DNA from: Egibacteraceae bacterium
GTDB taxonomy: Bacteria; Actinomycetota; Nitriliruptoria; Euzebyales; Egibacteraceae
Length of the DNA: 64,000 nucleotides
Direction: 5' to 3'
Assembly (NCBI GenBank): GCA_030447925.1
Contig: JAUJNX010000002.1
Location: forward strand, 186,001-250,000
Under the pieces are notes generated by a model, which saw nothing but the letters and a program-made list of their open reading frames with translations, had not been told where the DNA came from and made no database searches. How positions within the stretch are numbered: the stretch's first letter is position 1; the number at the start of each line of letters is the position of its first letter. Below, piece by piece: positions 60,145 through 64,000 of this stretch. A program made the translations under genes and the position numbers.

Positions 60145-60762
60145 TCAGTCCCCCACCTGGTCGGCGAGGTCGCGGCGCGCCGCCCGGTAGCCCCCGGGGC
60201 CCGGCTCCGCGGGCAGCGGGCCGGCGGGGGTGAGGTCCGGCAGCGCGGGCAGGTCGGCGATGTCGGCCAGGCCCAGGCGTTCCAGGAACGCGGGCGTGGT
60301 CCCGTACAGCAGCGGCTGGCCGGGCGACGGGTCCCGCCCGACCTCGGCGACCAGCCCGCGGTTCACCAGGCTGCGCACGGCGCCGTCGGCGTCCACCCCG
60401 CGGATCTCCGACACCTCCGACCTCGTCACCGGCTGCTTCCAGGCGATGATGGCGAGCGTCTCCAGCGCTTGCTGCGACAACCGGCCCGACCGGCCGGACA
60501 GCACGAAGCGCTCGACGTACGCCGCCGACCCGGGGTCGGTGTAGAGGCGCCAGCCGTCCTCGGTCTCCCGCAGCACGAACCCGCGGCCCTCGTCCACGCA
60601 GCGGCGCCGGTGGGCCTGCAGCGCGGCGACGACCCGGTCGGTGGGCAGCTCCAGCACCTGCGCCAGCGCGTGGGCGTCGACGGGCTCGTCGGCGGCGAAC
60701 AGGATCGCCTCCACCGCCCGCTGGGCCCACGGCTCCAGGGCGGTCCAGTCGTCCCCGGTCAT
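60145..60762 (-). CDS. scpB: Segregation and condensation protein B
   Basis: The 205-residue protein has two winged helices of ScpB (EPWAQRAVEAILFAADEPVDAHALAQVLEL; LSQQALETLAIIAWKQPVTRSEVSEIRGVDADGAVRSLVNRGLVAEVGRDPSPGQPLLYGTT). With ScpA it bridges SMC for chromosome organisation. ATG 60762 overlaps the scpA stop (ATGA). Confidence 0.95.
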   Translation of the reverse strand: MTGDDWTALEPWAQRAVEAILFAADEPVDAHALAQVLELPTDRVVAALQAHRRRCVDEGRGFVLRETEDGWRLYTDPGSAAYVERFVLSGRSGRLSQQALETLAIIAWKQPVTRSEVSEIRGVDADGAVRSLVNRGLVAEVGRDPSPGQPLLYGTTPAFLERLGLADIADLPALPDLTPAGPLPAEPGPGGYRAARRDLADQVGD

Positions 60763-61532
60763 GGCGCGACCGCGACGACGGCGGCCTCCGGGGAGCGGGC
60801 GGGCGCGTCGGCGCGCCGCACCGCCAGCTCCGCGTCGGGCCCGTCCTGGTCGAGGTCGATCAGCTCCAGCTTGTACAGCTCGAGCAGCGCGAGGAAGCCG
60901 ACGACGACGTCGGCGCGGCCCCAGCCGGCGGTCAGCTCGTCGAACGGCACCGGCGTCGCGTCGTGGTCGAGCCGGCCCAGCACCAGCCCGCACGCCTCGC
61001 GCACGGTCAGGCGCGCCGGCTGCACGTGGGAGAGGTCGACGACCGGCGCGGGGCGCTCGGCCAGCGCGCGGGCCGCCAGCAGCGCCAGGTCGGCGGCCGC
61101 GGGCAGCTCGGCGTCGGGCCGCAGGCGCGCGAAGCGGGGCTCCAGCGGCGCGGAGCGGGGCCAGGACCCGACCTGGGCGTCGAACCGGTCGCGCACCCAG
61201 CCGGCCGCCTCCTTGAAGGTCCGGTAGTCCAGCAGCCGGGCGTAGAGCAGGTCGCGCGCCTCCAGCGCCAGCTCCTCGAGCTCGGGGTCGTCCTCGCCGG
61301 GCAGCAGGCGCGCGGCCTTGAGCTCGATGAGGGTGGCGGCGACGACCAGGAACTCGGTGGTGACCTCCAAGTCGACGGTCTCCGACGCCTTCAGCACCGC
61401 CAGGTAGTCGTCGGTGATCTGGGCGATCGGGATGTCGTGGACGTCGAGCTTGCGGCGCCCTATGAGGTGCAGCAGGAGGTCGAACGGCCCCTCGAAGGCC
61501 GTGAGCGACACGGTGTAGGGGCTCGTCGGCAT
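60759..61532 (-). CDS. scpA: Segregation and condensation protein A
   Basis: The 257-residue kleisin has the N-terminal SMC-binding helix (FEGPFDLLLHLIGRRKLDVHDIPIAQITDDYL, EFLVVAATLIELKAARLLPGEDDP) and a C-terminal winged helix (VVVGFLALLELYKLELIDLDQ). It joins SMC and ScpB. It heads the eight-gene run to der. ATG 61532 is the start that begins the conserved domain. It is divergent from the manganese catalase. Confidence 0.95.
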   Translation of the reverse strand: MPTSPYTVSLTAFEGPFDLLLHLIGRRKLDVHDIPIAQITDDYLAVLKASETVDLEVTTEFLVVAATLIELKAARLLPGEDDPELEELALEARDLLYARLLDYRTFKEAAGWVRDRFDAQVGSWPRSAPLEPRFARLRPDAELPAAADLALLAARALAERPAPVVDLSHVQPARLTVREACGLVLGRLDHDATPVPFDELTAGWGRADVVVGFLALLELYKLELIDLDQDGPDAELAVRRADAPARSPEAAVVAVAP

Positions 61533-61652
61533 GTCCGCGGGAGTCTGCCACACGGCCGTCCGGATCCCGCGGAGGGTGCATAAGGCCCGGGCCCCCGGGG
61601 CAGTGAGGCCTGCGCGATCTTCCAACCGCACGGAGCCGACGAGAGGTCGACG

Positions 61653-62527
61653 ATGTTCTTCCACAACAAGGGCCTGCAGTTCGAGGCCAGCCCGGACAAG
61701 CCCGACGCGATCTACGCGCGGCGCCTCCAGGAGGTCCTGGGCGGTCAGTGGGGCGAGGTCAGCGTGGCCATGAGCTACCTGCTCCAGGGCTGGAGCGCCC
61801 ACATGCCCGGCAAGTACAAGGACATGCTGCTCGACATCGGCACCGAGGAGCTCGCCCACATCGAGATGCTGTCGGTGATGATCGGCCGTCTCCTGGAGGG
61901 TGCGCCGATCGAGGCGCAGATGGCCGCCGTGAACGGCGACGCCGCCGTGGCCGCCGTCATGGGCGGGGCCAACCCCCAGCACGCCATCGTGACCGGGCTG
62001 GGTGCCAAGCTGCAGGACAGCAACGGCAACCCCTGGAGCGGCAACTTCGCCCACGCCAGCGGCAGCCTGATGGCGGACTTCCACTACAACGTCACGGCGG
62101 AGATGAACGGCCGCCTGCAGGCCACCCGGCTCTACAACATGACCGATGACGCGGGCGTGCGGAAGATGCTCAGCTTCATGATCGCCCGCGACACCATGCA
62201 CCAGAACCAGTGGCTCGCCGCCATCGAGCAGCTGAAGGAGGACGGGCTGGAGGGCCTGCCGGTCCCCAGCGACTTCCCCAGTCCCAGGAGAACCAGGCCG
62301 TCAGCTACCAGTTCTGGAACCTGTCGACCGGTACCGAGTCCTCCGAGGGCAGGTGGGCCCAGGGTCCCAGCCCCGACGGCAACGGCCAGTTCTCCTACCT
62401 GGAGAACCCCGGCCCGACCACCGGCGAGCCCGTCCCGCCGCCGCCGGACAAGCGCCTGTTCGTGACCGGCAACGTCACCGGTGCGATCAGCGGCATGGTC
62501 GACAAGGTCAAGAACGCGATCACCTGA
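61653..62527 (+). pseudogene. Manganese catalase with one frameshift near its end
   Basis: From ATG 61653 the protein has all di-manganese ligands in classic positions: E35 (WGEVSVAM), E66 and H69 (GTEELAHIEM), E150 (NVTAEMNGR) and H183 (RDTMHQNQW). At about 62280 the frame changes: the first frame continues as nonsense to 62465, while the next frame gives SQENQAVSYQFWNLSTGTE ... NAIT to 62527, the normal C-terminus. One base is missing around CCCCAGTCCC. The core is intact, so a sequencing error, recent mutation or active truncated enzyme are all possible. Disproportionates hydrogen peroxide. Confidence 0.85.
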
Positions 62528-63866
62528 TCACGTCGAGCAGGTCGGGGACGGCCCCGCCAGGGCCGTCCCCGATCCGCAGCAGCGCGGCAAGCTCCGCGGC
62601 GACGCGCTCGGCGGCCCCGCGGTCGCGGGCGTGGACCATCGCCAGCGGCTGACCCGCCTCCACCGCGTCGCCCACCTCGACCGCCAGGTCCAGGCCGACC
62701 GCGGGGTCGACGGCGTCGCCCTTGCGGGCCCGGCCCGCCCCCAGGGCCGCCGCCAGCTCCCCGACGCGGCGCGCGGGCAGGGCGGTGACGGTGCCGGCCC
62801 GCGGCGCCGGCGCCGGCAGCACGACCGGGGCGGCGGGCAGCACCGCCGCCGGGTCGTCGCAGACCCGCGGGTCCCCGCCCTGGGCGGCGACCATCGCCCG
62901 CAGGCGCTCCAGCGCCTCGCCCTCGCCCCAGCGGCGCTCCAGCTCGCGGCGCACCGCCGCGACCGTGCGGACGTCGCCGTGGCGCGCGACCGCCACCCCG
63001 TGCGCGGCGAGGTCCAGCGCGACGCCGGCCAGGCGGGAGCCCGACGGCGGCGCCGACAGCAGGCGCACGGCCTCGGCCACCTCCAGCGCGTTGCCGATCC
63101 CGCGGCCCAGCGGCTGGTCCATGGCGGTCACCAGCGCGACGCAGCGGCGGCCCGCGGCGATGCCGATGCGCACGCACAGCCGGGCGAGGTCCGCCGCCTC
63201 CGCCCCCGTGGGCAGGAAGGCGCCGTCGCCGGCCTTGACGTCGAGCACGATCGTTCCGGCGCCCGACGCCAGCTTCTTCGACATGACGCTGGAGGCGATC
63301 AGCGCCCGCGACGCGACCGTCCCGGTGACGTCGCGCAGCGCGTAGAGGGCCTTGTCCGCGGGCACCAGCCGGTCGGTCTGGGCGCCGACGACGCAACCGA
63401 CCTCCCCGGCGATGCGCAGCAGTTCGTCCTCGGCGAGGTCCACGCGCAGGCCGGGGATCGACTCCAGCTTGTCCAGCGTCCCGCCGGTGTGGCCCAGGCC
63501 GCGGCCCGACAGCTTGACCAGCTGGGCGCCGGCGGCCGCGCACAGCGGCGCGACCAGCAGCGTGGTGGCGTCCCCCACCCCGCCCGTCGAGTGCTTGTCC
63601 AGCGTCGGGCCGGCCAGCGCGGACAGGTCGAGCACCTCGCCGCTGCCCTCCAGGATGCGGGTCAGGGCGAGGGCCTCGTCGTCGGAGAACCCGCGCAGGA
63701 CCCCGGCCATCAGGAAGGCCGCCATCTGGCCCTCGCCCACGGACCCGTCGAGGTAGCCACCGACCAGGACGGCCAGCTCGTCCTCGCGCAGCTCGCCGCC
63801 GTCGCGCTTGCGGCCGATGAGGTCGACGGCGCGGGCCGGCGGGGGCGCCGCGGGAGGGGCCGCCAT
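62520..63866 (-). CDS. deoA: Thymidine / pyrimidine-nucleoside phosphorylase
   Basis: The 448-residue enzyme splits (deoxy)pyrimidine nucleosides with phosphate. LDKHSTGGVGDATTLLVAPLCAA, KLSGRGLGHTGGTLDKLESIPG, LVPADKALYALRDVTGTV, SSVMSKKLASGAGTIVLDVKAGDGAF and the C-terminal PYNP domain are complete. ATG 63866 overlaps the stop of the upstream DksA-like gene (TGATG). Its last 30 bases include a hairpin serving the convergent catalase. Confidence 0.93.
   Translation of the reverse strand: MAAPPAAPPPARAVDLIGRKRDGGELREDELAVLVGGYLDGSVGEGQMAAFLMAGVLRGFSDDEALALTRILEGSGEVLDLSALAGPTLDKHSTGGVGDATTLLVAPLCAAAGAQLVKLSGRGLGHTGGTLDKLESIPGLRVDLAEDELLRIAGEVGCVVGAQTDRLVPADKALYALRDVTGTVASRALIASSVMSKKLASGAGTIVLDVKAGDGAFLPTGAEAADLARLCVRIGIAAGRRCVALVTAMDQPLGRGIGNALEVAEAVRLLSAPPSGSRLAGVALDLAAHGVAVARHGDVRTVAAVRRELERRWGEGEALERLRAMVAAQGGDPRVCDDPAAVLPAAPVVLPAPAPRAGTVTALPARRVGELAAALGAGRARKGDAVDPAVGLDLAVEVGDAVEAGQPLAMVHARDRGAAERVAAELAALLRIGDGPGGAVPDLLDVIR
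62542..62572 (+). terminator. Perfect hairpin inside the 3' end of deoA
   Basis: Two 13-nt arms (TCGGGGACGGCCC and its exact complement) surround CGCCA, 15 nt after the catalase stop. It lies within deoA coding sequence on the other strand, near its end. Confidence 0.6.
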
Positions 63867-64000
63867 CAGGCGCTCGCGTGCTGCACGTCGCGGGTGGACA
63901 TGGGCCGGGCCTCCAGGCGGGCCTCGGGGATGACGCCGCCGCAGACCTCGCACAGGCCGTAGGTGCCCTCGTCCATGCGCGCGAGCGCCCCGTCGACCTC
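63866..64000 (-). CDS. DksA/TraR-like zinc-finger protein, C-terminal end (partial)
   Basis: The last 45 codons of a gene entering from the right edge. DGALARMDEGTYGLCEVCGGVIPEARLEARPMSTRDVQHA is the DksA/TraR C-terminal segment. The usual second cysteine pair (as in xCxxC after RLEARP) is replaced by STRDVQ, so only one CxxC remains here. Such proteins bind RNA polymerase's secondary channel; the loss may matter for zinc binding. The stop overlaps the deoA start. Confidence 0.8.
   Translation of the reverse strand, partial: EVDGALARMDEGTYGLCEVCGGVIPEARLEARPMSTRDVQHASA

Overview
The window is very GC-rich bacterial DNA (roughly three quarters G+C by eye) with dense genes, many GTG starts, ATGA/GTGA overlaps and short spacers. 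Content points to an actinobacterium: the gcvH - FHA - MerR - DUF151 - MerR - gcvP block known from mycobacteria, a Nei2-type glycosylase, LigC-type ligase, AlkA-like protein, DUF2867 epimerase, and many starts with a TAnnnT box 6-9 nt upstream, the layout of actinobacterial leaderless promoters. The split glycine decarboxylase (gcvPA/gcvPB) and E. coli-type DapD argue against Mycobacterium and Streptomyces; a deep-branching actinobacterial class is my guess only.

Layout. 1-4.4 kb: end of transketolase, transaldolase, then a response regulator fused to glutaredoxin-like and thioredoxin-reductase-like domains, overlapping a histidine kinase with a cyclic-nucleotide-binding domain. 4.4-11.5 kb: secreted vanadium haloperoxidase; operon parE-osmC-parC-nitroreductase. 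11.6-17.6 kb: GAF histidine kinase, two small proteins, dapC-dapD-dapE (lysine/DAP synthesis), sigma-70 factor. 17.7-29.8 kb: DNA repair genes (AlkA-like, 5'-3' exonuclease, LigC) mixed with oxidoreductases, J-domain protein, a decayed toxin-antitoxin module, TetR regulator, acyl-ACP desaturase, phosphoglycerate mutase and leucyl aminopeptidase.

29.8-31.95 kb holds two nested insertion sequences (a broken IS5 element inside the target duplication of an IS481 element), inserted exactly where pepA and a marR gene once met at one shared CTAG. 32-42.7 kb: MarR/SDR pair, nei, and the glycine-cleavage/GarA-like locus with a D,D-carboxypeptidase inserted, then pgsA-like and DinB genes. 42.9 kb: tRNA-Pro(GGG). 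43-54.4 kb is accessory and partly decayed: FAD monooxygenase, nucleotidyltransferase, Uma2, an unrecognised protein with a divergent LysR gene, an MFS relic, secreted GDPD, a frameshifted ATPase, a TPR-like protein, a pyridine nucleotide-disulfide oxidoreductase lacking its C-terminal acid-base pair, and an anchored DNRLRE-like protein.

54.4-61.5 kb: housekeeping run scpA-scpB-rluB-aroH-tyrA-aroA-cmk-der, mostly with overlapping stop/start codons, joining chromosome segregation, rRNA modification, aromatic amino acid synthesis, CMP phosphorylation and ribosome assembly. 61.6-64 kb: frameshifted manganese catalase, thymidine phosphorylase and the end of a DksA/TraR-like protein.

The strongest candidate for under-described biology is the response regulator/redox fusion with its cNMP-type kinase, because both redox-active cysteine motifs expected from its folds are missing. 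No CRISPR array, prophage, integrase or large biosynthetic cluster was seen.
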